The notes: generated from the letters alone by a model not told the origin. 35,789 bases of DNA from Gammaproteobacteria bacterium (GCA_002747055.1 PDSQ01000009.1:1-35789), one strand, 5' to 3'; positions 1-7,398 are shown, numbered from the stretch's first letter. Numbers and translations: made by a program.

Positions 1-18
1 CGTTTCTGGTTTAGGCAT
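1..18 (-). CDS. Possible start of a gene leaving the left edge
   Basis: An ATG on the reverse strand at position 18 begins MPKPET and then leaves the window. A purine-rich GAGAGACG stretch lies a few bases upstream and could be a ribosome binding site. Only six codons are visible, so no product can be assigned and the start itself is uncertain. Confidence 0.2.
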
Positions 19-66
19 GATTTCGTCTCTCAACCTGGGCCCTCAATATTACATTATCTCGGACAG

Positions 67-288
67 CTACTGTCCACGTCTAGGTTGACACACAGGGGTG
101 GCACCGCAAACAGCGGCAGGAATAACGACCAGATTGACAAGGGGAATCATCGAGGCGAGAAAGACAGGCAGGCCAAACCCGGAACATGTCAACCTATTTT
201 AGACAGCTATTCCCGGTAAAAAGCCCATAAACCAGCTCACCAGTGACAAGTACATCTCACCGGCAAAATAAAAAAACAGTGCAAACAT
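67..288 (-). pseudogene. EI24/CysZ-like membrane protein remnant
   Basis: Reading the reverse strand in one frame from the ATG at 288 gives 74 codons with a single internal TAA at 199-201. The part before the stop reads YLSLVSWFMGFLPG. The part after it reads GFGLPVFLASMIPLVNLVVI followed by PAAVCGAT. The second piece closely resembles the C-terminal membrane segment of the EI24/CysZ family (sulfate permease CysZ and relatives), and the first resembles a segment from the middle of that family. The family is about 230-260 residues long, so most of the protein is missing and the two pieces are joined directly. I read this as a decayed copy with an internal deletion plus a nonsense codon. The family assignment rests on recognition of the motif, not on an alignment. 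Confidence 0.5.
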
Positions 289-336
289 GGTTGACCATCC
301 ACATACCACTGATTTATATACCTGTGATTTTTAGAC

Positions 337-2268
337 TTAAACGGTAAAATGACTTACCAGTTTTTGCAGGCGTCCGGCAAGCTCTTGTAACTCTCTGGCG
401 CTTGTCGCGACAGTACGTCCGTTCTTATGTACATCACTGGCGGCAGTACTCATTTTATTGGCATCGCCGGCAATCTCGTTCACCATCACGGAACTTTGCG
501 AGATACTGCCGTTGATTTCGGTGATACCTGTCGCCAGCTGTGCACTGTTGCTCGAAATTTCCAATGCCGCCCCGGTCTGTTGTTCGATGGCAGAGGCAAT
601 GGTTAGAATGATTCCGTTGACTTCCTGCACCACACCGCGAATATCACTCATATCGACTAGGGTACTGTCGGTAGTCGATTGCACCTCGCTAATTTTGTTT
701 TTAATGTCGATAGTCGCCTCTGCGGTCTGCTTGGCAAGTTCTTTGATTTCGCTTGCAACAACGGCAAAGCCTTTACCTGTTTCTCCCGCCCGTGCTGCCT
801 CGATGGTGGCATTCAGGGCAAGCAGGTCAGTTTGTCCGGAAATTTGAGTGATGACTTCCGTTACGGTGCTGATCTCTGATGCCGCTTGTCCAAGTACATC
901 CATTTTTTCCTTTGTTTTGGAAAAACGGGCAACCGCCTTACCTGAAATTTCCTTTGCTCTGGAGGTCTGGGCAGAAATCTCGTCAATTGTCGAAGTCATT
1001 TCTTCGGAAGCGGTGGCAACGGTAGCTACGCCGGTTGAGGATTGTTCCATTGCTGCCGCAATGTTATGAAAATTCTGGCTCATCTCCTTGGTGGCGGAGG
1101 CAACAGATGTCGCCTGTTCTGCGGCTTGTCCTGCCACTTCTGACAAGCTGTCCGAGACGTTTGTAAGGTGAGAGGATGAAGAGGCAAGAGAGACCGTACC
1201 ATTTTTTACCTCGCTAATGATTGCTTGTAGTTTCTCTATAAAGCCATTGAAGTTTTTAGAGAGCAAACCAACTTCATCGTTACGCTCTGTATTCTTGATT
1301 TTGGTTGATAATTTTCCAAGACTGATCTGCTTTGTTGCTTCTGCAAATTCTTTGAGTGGATTAAGCAACAGATTTGCCATGGTAAAGTAGAGAACAAGAG
1401 AAGCAGCCAATGTGCTTAAAATGGTTGCAATAATAGCGATGCTTTTTACCTGATCAGCCTCTTTCAGTATTTTTCCTTTATTTAATACAACAGCAATTAA
1501 CCAGTCTGTATCTCGTTTTTGAAGCTTAACGGGAATGAATTTCACTAACATGTCCTTTCCCTGAAAAGTGGCATCAATAAACTTTTTCTTTACTGCCGGT
1601 TTGGCGATATTTGGGAAAATAGTGGTAATAGTTTTGCCGTTAAAGGATTCTGTTGGATGGCTGATAACAGCACCGTTTTTATCCAGTAAAAATACGTATC
1701 CTTTTTTATTAAAATTGATACTATTGACAACCCTGGCGACGGTTGACGATTCTATATCCCCGCCAAAAACTCCCTTGAAAGCAGTCTTGTCTTCGATACG
1801 ACCCACCGCCGATAACAGCAATCTTCCCGTTGCCGAATCTACATAGGGCGGAGTGAATACAGCGTATACACTCTTTTGTCCTTGCAGATACCATGAGCGT
1901 TTTCTACCATCCCAGGTTTCGCCGGGGAACCAACTTGATGAATTCGAGAGTGGTTTACCATCTTCCTCCAGACAACCAAAAATCAACGAAAATTCATTTT
2001 TAAGCAAGGGATTAGCCATCACCTCCTGTATCTTCTCAACACTATAATCCTCCGCAATGTAGCCGCTCATCAAATCAATTAAAGCAAGTTTTTTCTCTAA
2101 CCAGCCTGTGACCTGATTGCTGACTGCTTGCGAACTTTCCAGGGCAGATTTTGTAACTGTTTCATATAGAGAATCGCGCTCTACGGTATAGAGAACAAAC
2201 GTTAATATTGAAAAACCGACAAGAATAACAATTGATGCTAGCAATGGAACTTTATACGAAATTTTCAT
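337..2268 (-). CDS. Methyl-accepting chemotaxis protein with dCache sensor
   Basis: This 643-residue chemoreceptor senses a periplasmic ligand and controls CheA kinase activity at the membrane. Visible parts are a first membrane segment at about residues 7-28, a periplasmic dCache-type domain at about 30-270, a second membrane segment at about 276-300, a HAMP domain at about 300-350, and a cytoplasmic signalling domain. The hairpin tip at about 475-510 contains [18 protein letters not shown] and [15 protein letters not shown], close to the family consensus. In the sensor, R124-S-W126-Y127 and PYVD144 resemble the R-x-W-Y...D pattern of amino-acid-binding dCache domains, but the usual tyrosine before the arginine is a tryptophan (W119), so ligand identity is uncertain. 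No C-terminal CheR/CheB pentapeptide is seen. It stands alone, flanked by decayed sequence on both sides, and appears intact. Confidence 0.93.
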   Translation of the reverse strand: MKISYKVPLLASIVILVGFSILTFVLYTVERDSLYETVTKSALESSQAVSNQVTGWLEKKLALIDLMSGYIAEDYSVEKIQEVMANPLLKNEFSLIFGCLEEDGKPLSNSSSWFPGETWDGRKRSWYLQGQKSVYAVFTPPYVDSATGRLLLSAVGRIEDKTAFKGVFGGDIESSTVARVVNSINFNKKGYVFLLDKNGAVISHPTESFNGKTITTIFPNIAKPAVKKKFIDATFQGKDMLVKFIPVKLQKRDTDWLIAVVLNKGKILKEADQVKSIAIIATILSTLAASLVLYFTMANLLLNPLKEFAEATKQISLGKLSTKIKNTERNDEVGLLSKNFNGFIEKLQAIISEVKNGTVSLASSSSHLTNVSDSLSEVAGQAAEQATSVASATKEMSQNFHNIAAAMEQSSTGVATVATASEEMTSTIDEISAQTSRAKEISGKAVARFSKTKEKMDVLGQAASEISTVTEVITQISGQTDLLALNATIEAARAGETGKGFAVVASEIKELAKQTAEATIDIKNKISEVQSTTDSTLVDMSDIRGVVQEVNGIILTIASAIEQQTGAALEISSNSAQLATGITEINGSISQSSVMVNEIAGDANKMSTAASDVHKNGRTVATSARELQELAGRLQKLVSHFTV

Positions 2269-2314
2269 AGCGATTTCTTTTGGCTCTTTTTAAGTTTTAA
2301 AGATATTTTTCAAC

Positions 2315-2362
2315 ACATAACGCCAAGCTCACCGGCTCATATTGCGAAGCTTTTTGTTAGGT
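2315..2362 (-). repeat. attC-like imperfect palindrome
   Basis: On the reverse strand the segment opens with ACCTAAC (2362-2356), which fits the integron R'' consensus RYYYAAC. It closes with GTTATGT (2321-2315), which fits R' GTTRRRY except at one position. Between them AAGCTTC and GAGCTT can pair as L''/L'. A reading frame of 48 codons stops (TAA 2364-2362) exactly at the start of the element, which is the layout of an integron gene cassette. At 48 bases it is shorter than typical attC sites (about 57-141), no integrase gene is visible, and the next gene begins only about 45 bases beyond. It could be a degenerate cassette site or a chance palindrome. Confidence 0.3.
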
Positions 2363-2508
2363 TACTTATCCCTGCCCAGATATTTCTTGTAAGTCGGCTT
2401 CGCTATAATTGCAATACCAAATATAGCGAGCCTAATTGTAAAGGCACTATTTTGAAAGTAAACGGAAAATAGCCACGCCAAAGCCGCGCAGACCAAACCG
2501 GCTACCAC
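2362..2508 (-). CDS. Small two-TM hypothetical protein
   Basis: A 48-codon frame starts at GTG 2508, directly behind an in-frame TAG, and ends at TAA 2362. The product has two hydrophobic stretches (about residues 2-16, VVAGLVCAALAWLF, and 24-38, TIRLAIFGIAIIA) and a basic tail ending KKYLGRDK. This is what a small membrane or immunity-type protein could look like. The start signal is weak (TAGG two bases before GTG). It lies ten bases after the end of the broken frame at 2519-2829 and abuts the attC-like repeat. I do not recognise a family, and the frame may itself be the end of a decayed gene. Confidence 0.3.
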   Translation of the reverse strand: MVAGLVCAALAWLFSVYFQNSAFTIRLAIFGIAIIAKPTYKKYLGRDK

Positions 2509-2515
2509 AACCTAG

Positions 2516-2829
2516 TCAGCGTCCACTCGCTACAACTATACCTCCAATGACTGCACCAACATAAAAAGAAGCGAGGAAGCCGCGACTTTCAATCTCTCTA
2601 AACCCGTCGTCGCTTAATGACTTCCGCCATTGTCGCTCCTTTACCTAACGTTCCTAGAGTCTCCAAAACAAGCCCTAAGCCCGACATCCGCTGCGGCTGC
2701 ATTGAAGTCGTCAAACACTGTTTGAGGAACGGGCAGCCCCAAATCTTTCATATTTTCGTTAACGTATTTTTTGAAATCACCTGAATTATAGCATTGACCT
2801 ATTTTGTATTTCCTTTGTTGATCTAGCCG
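2516..2829 (-). pseudogene. Broken small gene of unknown function
   Basis: Just beyond the group II intron tail, one reverse-strand frame is open from 2829 to the TAA at 2641 and includes FKKYVNENMKDLGLPVPQTV and FDDFNAAAADVG. A second frame, open from about 2646 to the TGA at 2516, reads LSDDGFREIESRGFLASFYV then GAVIGGIVVASGR, a glycine-zipper-like hydrophobic segment. The simplest reading is one gene whose 5' part was replaced by the intron tail and which has since taken a frameshift. Alternatively there are two tiny genes, since an AGGAG precedes an ATG at 2630, but that ATG gives only ten codons. I do not recognise the family. Small proteins with a GAVIGG-type zipper followed by a little membrane protein recall toxin or bacteriocin/immunity pairs, but that is a guess. 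Confidence 0.3.
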
Positions 2830-2900
2830 TCATGGTAGAACAGCCAGCTGCCCTCACCCAGATCCGGACGTGCGGAATTACCGCATCCGGCTCTTCAGTT
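2821..2900 (-). mobile_element. Group II intron 3' tail (domains V-VI)
   Basis: The reverse strand at 2893-2861 reads GAGCCGGATGCGG...CCGCACGTCCGGATC. It folds into the short hairpin typical of group II intron domain V: lower stem GAGCCGGA/TCCGGATC with the catalytic AGC triad at its base, upper stem GCGG/CCGC, and a CG bulge on the 3' side. It is followed by GGGTGAGGGCAG-CTGG-CTGTTCTACC, a plausible domain VI, ending near CTACCATGAC (about 2829). No reverse transcriptase frame or domains I-IV are present: the sequence upstream goes straight into a truncated permease gene at about 2950. It is therefore a 5'-deleted remnant, not an active intron. Confidence 0.65.
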
Positions 2901-2949
2901 ATATCGTTGCCTGGGATGAGTCTGTGCTTTACTACTATAGGTCACTTAT

Positions 2950-3325
2950 TCAGAGGAGCATAAACACCGCTCCCGCACATGCCCCTGATGATATTCCCAG
3001 TAGATAAGGATCAGCCAAAGGATCACGTACCAATGACTGGATAGTAGTTCCAGCGACAGAAAGACCCGCACCTGCAAGAGCGACCAGAATCACTCGAGGT
3101 AAACGTATTTGCCAAACAATACCTATTTCGTGTCTGGGCCATTCTTCGCTGACTCTATCCGGCAACAATTGGCCAAAAATTATCGACCTACCCAGCTAAA
3201 AGGAATAGACACCGAACCAATGGAAACGGCCATCGTTACACTAATAAAAAGAGCAAGTGTCAGGGCAACTATCAAAAATGGAATTTTCGAACGAATGATA
3301 TTTTTTCTCCACAGTTTTTTTCAAA
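2950..3325 (-). pseudogene. FecCD/BtuC-family ABC permease, broken
   Basis: This is the N-terminal part of an inner-membrane permease for iron-siderophore, haem or cobalamin uptake. The first frame begins at about 3320 and reads a hydrophobic segment (IPFLIVALTLALFISVTMAV) and then SIPFSWVGR before TAA. Shifting one base, the frame continues IIFGQLLPDRV, then RLPRVILVALAGAGLSVAGT and DPLADPYLLGISSGA, the best-conserved FecCD region. It stops at TGA 2950-2952 after about 125 residues in total, where the full family has about 320-350. So there is one frameshift at about 3175 and the C-terminal two thirds are lost, replaced by the group II intron tail. It lies behind the binding-protein gene on the same strand and was presumably its partner. 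No ATPase gene is nearby. Confidence 0.75.
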
Positions 3326-3378
3326 CGCAATTTCTTATCACAAAAAACTGTTTGATCGATCACGGGATCTGTGACGAG

Positions 3379-3486
3379 TAACTGATCACGAGTGTTTCAG
3401 GTTTGTGCAAGTACGATTTCTCGCTATACAACAGAGTATGCAAAGAATTTATGATCGCGAAAAGATCAAGTACCCGTGATCAGTTA
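3379..3486. repeat. 108-bp segment with 12-bp inverted termini
   Basis: TAACTGATCACG at 3379-3390 is repeated as its exact reverse complement CGTGATCAGTTA at 3475-3486. A further GATCACGGG at about 3357-3365 matches CCCGTGATC at 3473-3481, and GATCACG-like words recur in between. The segment lies between the binding-protein stop and the permease remnant. It might be a small non-autonomous mobile element, or a recombined intergenic hairpin. I see no clear target-site duplication, and the loop is too long for a terminator. Confidence 0.4.
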
Positions 3487-3495
3487 TAGACTAGA

Positions 3496-4530
3496 CTATT
3501 TAAAAAGTTCCGGATAAAAAGCGTGAGCCATCATTTCAAGCCCTGTCACCGCCCTTGGACCAGTGTATGCGTCTTCAACTCGCATTATAAATATTTTGTT
3601 GTTAACCACGGCACTTACACCTTCCATTCCAGGTTTGGTAAACAAATAGTTTTTAAGCTTTTCTCCAGGAAATTTTCCATATTCAAGAATGAGAACAAAA
3701 TCTGGATTTCGGCCAATGATTTCCTCCCAGCTGACATCTATCCAGCTATCCTTGATATCATCAAATAAATTTTCAGCGCCGGCAAGTTTTACCAAAGCAT
3801 TTGGCATCGCTTGTCCTGCCGCTGTTCCTGGCGTTTCATATCCCTGAGTGTAGATAAAGACCTTCAATGGTTTAACCACTTTTGCTATGGTTTTACGAAG
3901 AGATTTGATCCGCTGGTCATAACTTAAAATCAAATCTTTCGCTTTATTTTGAACATTAAAAATAATTCCCAGGTTGCGGATATCCACATAAACATCTTCC
4001 ATGCTGACTGGTGGCTTTTTCATCACACGAACTAAAGATTCTGAAATGGCGTAACTGTTTATTCCATACCGCGAAAGCTCTTTAGGAGTAATACAGTTCT
4101 GTGTACAATCGCCTGGAATATCCAATCCATACCAGAATCCCGATAGAAAGAAATCTGGATTAACGGAAAGCAATTTCTCCAGCTTGATGTATCCATATGA
4201 AACCATAGGGATTTTATTTAGTTTTTCCTTATATTTCTCGGATACCTCATAACCGTAGTAAGGAAATCCCGCATATCCTATCAGCTTATCTTCCAGGCCA
4301 AGTACGAACATCAATTCAATAATATTGCTATCGCCATTGGTAAGAACCTTTTGGGGAGAGGATTCAAAGGTAATGTATCTATTTCCGTTTTTAATTGTAA
4401 CGGGATATTTCGTTGTAGCATTATCTGGCAGATTCTTCGCCCACTCAAGAGCGGTCTCTGCAAGAACAGGTGTTATGGGAATAAAAAAAACAGTTATCAG
4501 TAAAAGTATAGAACGCAGGGTGTTTTTCAT
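3496..4530 (-). CDS. Periplasmic metal-chelate ABC binding protein
   Basis: This 344-residue protein has a signal peptide (about residues 1-24, hydrophobic core ILLLITVFFIPITPVLA, cleavage after A). The mature part has the features of TroA/FepB-type (PF01497) binding proteins: PQKVLTNGDSNIIELMFVLG near the N-terminus, KLEKLLSVNPDFFLSGFW, a long linking helix at about 200-220, and VSWEEIIGRNPDFVLILEYG in the second lobe. The family delivers ferric siderophores, haem or cobalamin to FecCD permeases. The exact ligand cannot be read from the sequence. ATG at 4530 has an AAAGGA ribosome site eight bases upstream. Its presumed permease partner, just downstream, is broken, so the protein either serves a permease encoded elsewhere or is on the way to loss. 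A Fur-like box overlaps its promoter. Confidence 0.85.
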   Translation of the reverse strand: MKNTLRSILLLITVFFIPITPVLAETALEWAKNLPDNATTKYPVTIKNGNRYITFESSPQKVLTNGDSNIIELMFVLGLEDKLIGYAGFPYYGYEVSEKYKEKLNKIPMVSYGYIKLEKLLSVNPDFFLSGFWYGLDIPGDCTQNCITPKELSRYGINSYAISESLVRVMKKPPVSMEDVYVDIRNLGIIFNVQNKAKDLILSYDQRIKSLRKTIAKVVKPLKVFIYTQGYETPGTAAGQAMPNALVKLAGAENLFDDIKDSWIDVSWEEIIGRNPDFVLILEYGKFPGEKLKNYLFTKPGMEGVSAVVNNKIFIMRVEDAYTGPRAVTGLEMMAHAFYPELFK

Positions 4531-4605
4531 TTAGGTATTCCTTTGTAGATACTGATCATTTAAGAAAACGGTGGTACCCATATTCTGCAGGGTTACAAAA
4601 ACCAT

Positions 4606-4636
4606 TCAAATATAACCATTATCATACAAAAATCAA
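4606..4636 (-). promoter_or_regulatory. Promoter with Fur-like box for the binding protein
   Basis: On the reverse strand TTGATT (4636-4631) and TATATT (4614-4609), 16 bases apart, form a sigma-70-like promoter about 80 bases upstream of the binding-protein ATG. Between and over them lies TGATAATGGTTATATTTGA, whose GATAATG half and following TTAT match the Fur consensus GATAATGATTATCATTATC. The second half is poor. This fits iron-repressed expression of a siderophore or haem binding protein. Confidence 0.45.
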
Positions 4637-4803
4637 TTCATCAGATTATCCGGACGAGAATACAAAAATCATATGATAGTTGAATCGCATTGACAAAACA
4701 GCCTGTCAACTCAACCCCGTCAAGCAACTAGTTGATGGCTCTCTTCAAACGCCCGAACCGTATTGGGAGTGATATTTGATGGCGAACCCTAGGTTTAGAG
4801 AAG

Positions 4804-5088
4804 CGTCAAGCCATCCCGGTTTATTATCGGCGGCTTCAAGTATTCCGAGGGGGACAAGCCCGCTGGAAAACAGAAAACGAAACGTTTAATACCCTGAAAA
4901 ACCATGGCTATCACTTTGAACATAATTTTGACCACGGCTATCGATATCTATCGACTGTTATGGCGCATTTAATGATGTTGGCGTTTTTAATCGATCAAAT
5001 TCAGCAGCGTTGCTGCCAGTTGTTTCAACTCGCTCTCAACAAGGCGGGCAGAAAACTGTATTTCTGGCAAAAGCTGAGAAGCTTATAA
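4804..5088 (+). pseudogene. DDE transposase, C-terminal fragment
   Basis: The forward frame reads VFRGGQARWKTENETFNTLK, then NHGYHFEHNF, LMMLAFLIDQIQQRCCQLF and a basic WQKLRSL before TAA at 5086-5088. I recognise this as the end of an IS4-like DDE transposase family whose intact members read RGGRARWKIENETFNTLKNQ. The glutamate in this motif is the last acid of the catalytic triad. Only about 80-95 residues remain and the frame is closed upstream by a stop near 4779, so the aspartates are missing and the enzyme cannot work. No terminal inverted repeats were found. It marks an old insertion between the iron-uptake remnant and the oxidoreductase gene. Confidence 0.7.
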
Positions 5089-5171
5089 ACATGCTTTTTG
5101 ACTTTTTTAGCCATTGAAGCCTGGGTAGTCAACGAGTACAGTAGAATCAAATTTAATTCAGGAAAAGTGAT

Positions 5172-6410
5172 ATGGCTTCCACTTATGATCTCGTTGTGTT
5201 TGGTGCAACCAGTTTTGTTGGTCAGATTCTTGTCGGCAATCTGCAAAAACACGCCAATGATAATTCGGATTTTGCCTGGGCTATCGCCGGTCGTTCCGAA
5301 TCCAGGCTGAATGATGTAAAAAAAGCTTTAGGGCTTAAAGCCGCTGATCTGCCCGTTATCGTGACCGATGCCAGCGATGAAAATGCATTGCGTGCCATGT
5401 GCGAGCAAACCAAAGTGGTTGTCTCAACCGTTGGCCCCTATGCATTATATGGCAGTACGCTGGTGAAAGTATGCGCCGAAACCGGCACCGATTATTGTGA
5501 TCTGACCGGCGAAGCGCAATGGATCAAAAAAATGATCACTGAACATGAGGCAACAGCGAAAGCGTCAGGCGCCCGGATAGTGAATTGCTGCGGTTTTGAT
5601 TCCATCCCGTCCGATCTTGGTGTGTATCACTTGCAGCAAAACGCAAAACAGCAGTTTTCAACCACATGCAACCATATATCCATGAGAGTCAAAGCCGCCA
5701 AGGGTGGTTTTTCCGGCGGCACCGTGACCAGTATTGTCAATGCGGTAAAAGAAGCGATGGCTGACCCGGCTGTCAGAAAAATCATGGCCGACCCCTATTC
5801 CATTTGTCCTGAAGGACATCCCTATAAAGCCCGTCAATTCAATCAAAAATCTGCCGTACTGGATACAGACTTCAATCGTTGGACCGCCCCCTTTGTTATG
5901 GCACCCATTAACACCAGAGTCGTGTTCCGCTCGAATGCACTGCAAGACAATGATTATGGAAAGGATTTCACCTATAACGAGGCCATCTTGACAGGTAAAG
6001 GTGTAAAAGGTCGTATGACTGCCATAACAATCTCGGCTTCTCTTGGCGCATTCGTTGCCGCAACTATGATCAAACCAAGTCGATGGCTGCTGGAAAACTA
6101 TATGCTGCCTAAACCCGGTGAAGGTCCGACTCCTGAAGAACAGGAAAAAGGTTTTTACGACTTGCGATTTATCGGCAAAACCACTTCTGGCAACAAGATT
6201 TGGACCAAAGTGACTGGGGATCGAGATCCAGGTTATGGATCCACTTCAAAAATGCTAGGACAAGCCGCCATTTGTCTCGCGAAAGATATTTCCAGAGAAG
6301 AAAAAGCTGGTGGCTTCTGGACTCCGGCAAGCATTTTTGGTCAAAAACTGGTTGATCGGCTGGAAAAGCATGCCGGTGTCACTTTTGAAGTGATCAATGA
6401 TGCCAAATAA
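5172..6410 (+). CDS. Saccharopine dehydrogenase-like / trans-acting enoyl reductase family
   Basis: A 412-residue NAD(P)-dependent oxidoreductase. The N-terminus MASTYDLVVFGATSFVGQIL is a Rossmann fold with the GATSFVG nucleotide-binding loop at residues 11-17. It is followed by the family's VVSTVGPYALYGSTLVKVCA, GTDYCDLTGEAQWI and RIVNCCGFDSIPSDLGVYHL. These are the marks of the saccharopine dehydrogenase NADP-binding family that includes mycobacterial trans-acting enoyl reductase Rv2953 and animal SCCPDH. True lysine-pathway saccharopine dehydrogenases are different, so a role in lipid or fatty-acid reduction is more likely, but the substrate is unknown. The ATG has AGGAAAAG upstream. It begins 83 bases after the transposase fragment and is followed 63 bases later by the QueD-like gene, possibly in one transcript. 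Confidence 0.85.
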   Translation: MASTYDLVVFGATSFVGQILVGNLQKHANDNSDFAWAIAGRSESRLNDVKKALGLKAADLPVIVTDASDENALRAMCEQTKVVVSTVGPYALYGSTLVKVCAETGTDYCDLTGEAQWIKKMITEHEATAKASGARIVNCCGFDSIPSDLGVYHLQQNAKQQFSTTCNHISMRVKAAKGGFSGGTVTSIVNAVKEAMADPAVRKIMADPYSICPEGHPYKARQFNQKSAVLDTDFNRWTAPFVMAPINTRVVFRSNALQDNDYGKDFTYNEAILTGKGVKGRMTAITISASLGAFVAATMIKPSRWLLENYMLPKPGEGPTPEEQEKGFYDLRFIGKTTSGNKIWTKVTGDRDPGYGSTSKMLGQAAICLAKDISREEKAGGFWTPASIFGQKLVDRLEKHAGVTFEVINDAK

Positions 6411-6473
6411 CCAGGTTGCAAAAAGGAATGGGTTATTGTTCTTATCTAAAGGCTTGTATTTCTGGGTCCGCTT

Positions 6474-7322
6474 GTGAATCGACTGTTTGTAGATAATTTG
6501 ACCGTCATTGACTTTGCATTCCTCGACAGCAAACGAGGCATCGTGGGTGAAAGCTGGATAGTTGACGTTGAACTGGAAGGAGAGCTTGACGAACAGGGAA
6601 TGGTCTTCGATTTCGGCGAGATTAAAAAATCGTTAAAGAATCTTGTCGATGAAATCGCAGACCATAAGCTGATTGTCGCCGCTAAAATGCCGGGCCTGGT
6701 CGTTAAGCAGACAGATAACCGACATGATATCGGTTTTCACAATCAGCAGGGTGAAAAGTGGCTTCACAGATCACCGTCTGCTGCGGTTTTACTGATCGAT
6801 AACGAGGAAGTATCGCCAGAAGCGGTATCAACCTATCTGGTCGATCAGTTTGACCAAATACTGCCGGATAATGTCGACGGTGTCAGTGTTGTACTGAGAA
6901 CCGGGAACACTAGGGGTGCTTATTATCATTATTGTCACGGATTGAAAAAACATCGGGGCAATTGCCAAAGAATCGCTCACGGTCATCGTTCCAAAATAGA
7001 AATCCTGGTTAACAATTTGAGAGATGAACAACTGGAAAAAGAATGGGCGAACCGATTACAGGATATCTATATCGGCACACGGGAAGACATTGACCTGGAA
7101 GCATCAAACCGAGAAAACAATCTCACCTTCTGTTACACGGCAGAGCAAGGTTATTTTGCAGTCAGCCTGCCACAACGCTGTGTCTACCTAATCGAAACCG
7201 ACTCAACCGTCGAATGGATAGCCACACATATTGCCGATCAAATCAAAAGCCAGCTACCGGATTGCGATATTCAGGTCAAAGCCTTCGAGGGAGTCGGTAA
7301 AGGCGCAATTGCCGAAAAGTAG
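6474..7322 (+). CDS. Tandem 6-pyruvoyl-tetrahydropterin synthase/QueD-like protein
   Basis: A 282-residue protein starting at GTG, giving MNRLFVDNLTVIDFAFL. It appears to be two T-fold modules of the PTPS/QueD family. In the first (about 1-145) GESWIVDVELEG, GMVFDFGEIKKSL and the ADH of EIADHKL match the family's DF-x-x-IK and DH motifs, but there is no zinc-binding HGH. In the second (about 148-282) YCHGLKKHRGNCQRIAHGH has the zinc histidines (H..HGH) and a candidate nucleophilic cysteine, and TVEWIATHI plus VKAFEGVGKGAI match the C-terminal motif, but the DF and DH motifs are absent. The two halves are thus complementary. QueD enzymes make 6-carboxytetrahydropterin for queuosine and PTPS makes tetrahydrobiopterin precursors. 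Which applies here is unclear. The ribosome site is weak. The stop codon ends one base before the 3' end of tRNA-Glu on the other strand. Confidence 0.75.
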   Translation: MNRLFVDNLTVIDFAFLDSKRGIVGESWIVDVELEGELDEQGMVFDFGEIKKSLKNLVDEIADHKLIVAAKMPGLVVKQTDNRHDIGFHNQQGEKWLHRSPSAAVLLIDNEEVSPEAVSTYLVDQFDQILPDNVDGVSVVLRTGNTRGAYYHYCHGLKKHRGNCQRIAHGHRSKIEILVNNLRDEQLEKEWANRLQDIYIGTREDIDLEASNRENNLTFCYTAEQGYFAVSLPQRCVYLIETDSTVEWIATHIADQIKSQLPDCDIQVKAFEGVGKGAIAEK

Positions 7323-7398
7323 TGGCGTCCCATAGGGGAGTCGAACCCCTGTTACCGCCGTGAAAGGGCGGTGTCCTAGGCCTCTAGACGAATGGGAC
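7323..7398 (-). tRNA. tRNA-Glu (TTC)
   Basis: The reverse strand starts GTCCCATTCGTCTAGAGGCC and folds into a full cloverleaf. The seven-base acceptor stem is GTCCCAT/ATGGGAC. The anticodon loop CTTTCAC gives anticodon TTC. The T arm has GGTTCGACTCC. The CCA end is encoded. It follows tRNA-Ala by ten bases and lies downstream of gltX, the synthetase that charges it. Its CCA directly abuts the stop codon of the convergent QueD-like gene. Confidence 0.97.

Noticed and set aside
4738..4803. Extension of the transposase fragment upstream
   Set aside because: The frame is closed by a stop near 4779 and the preceding sequence shows no transposase motifs in any frame.
5658..5945. Reverse-strand 95-codon ORF inside the oxidoreductase gene
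   Set aside because: It is entirely within a well-supported gene on the other strand, with no family features.
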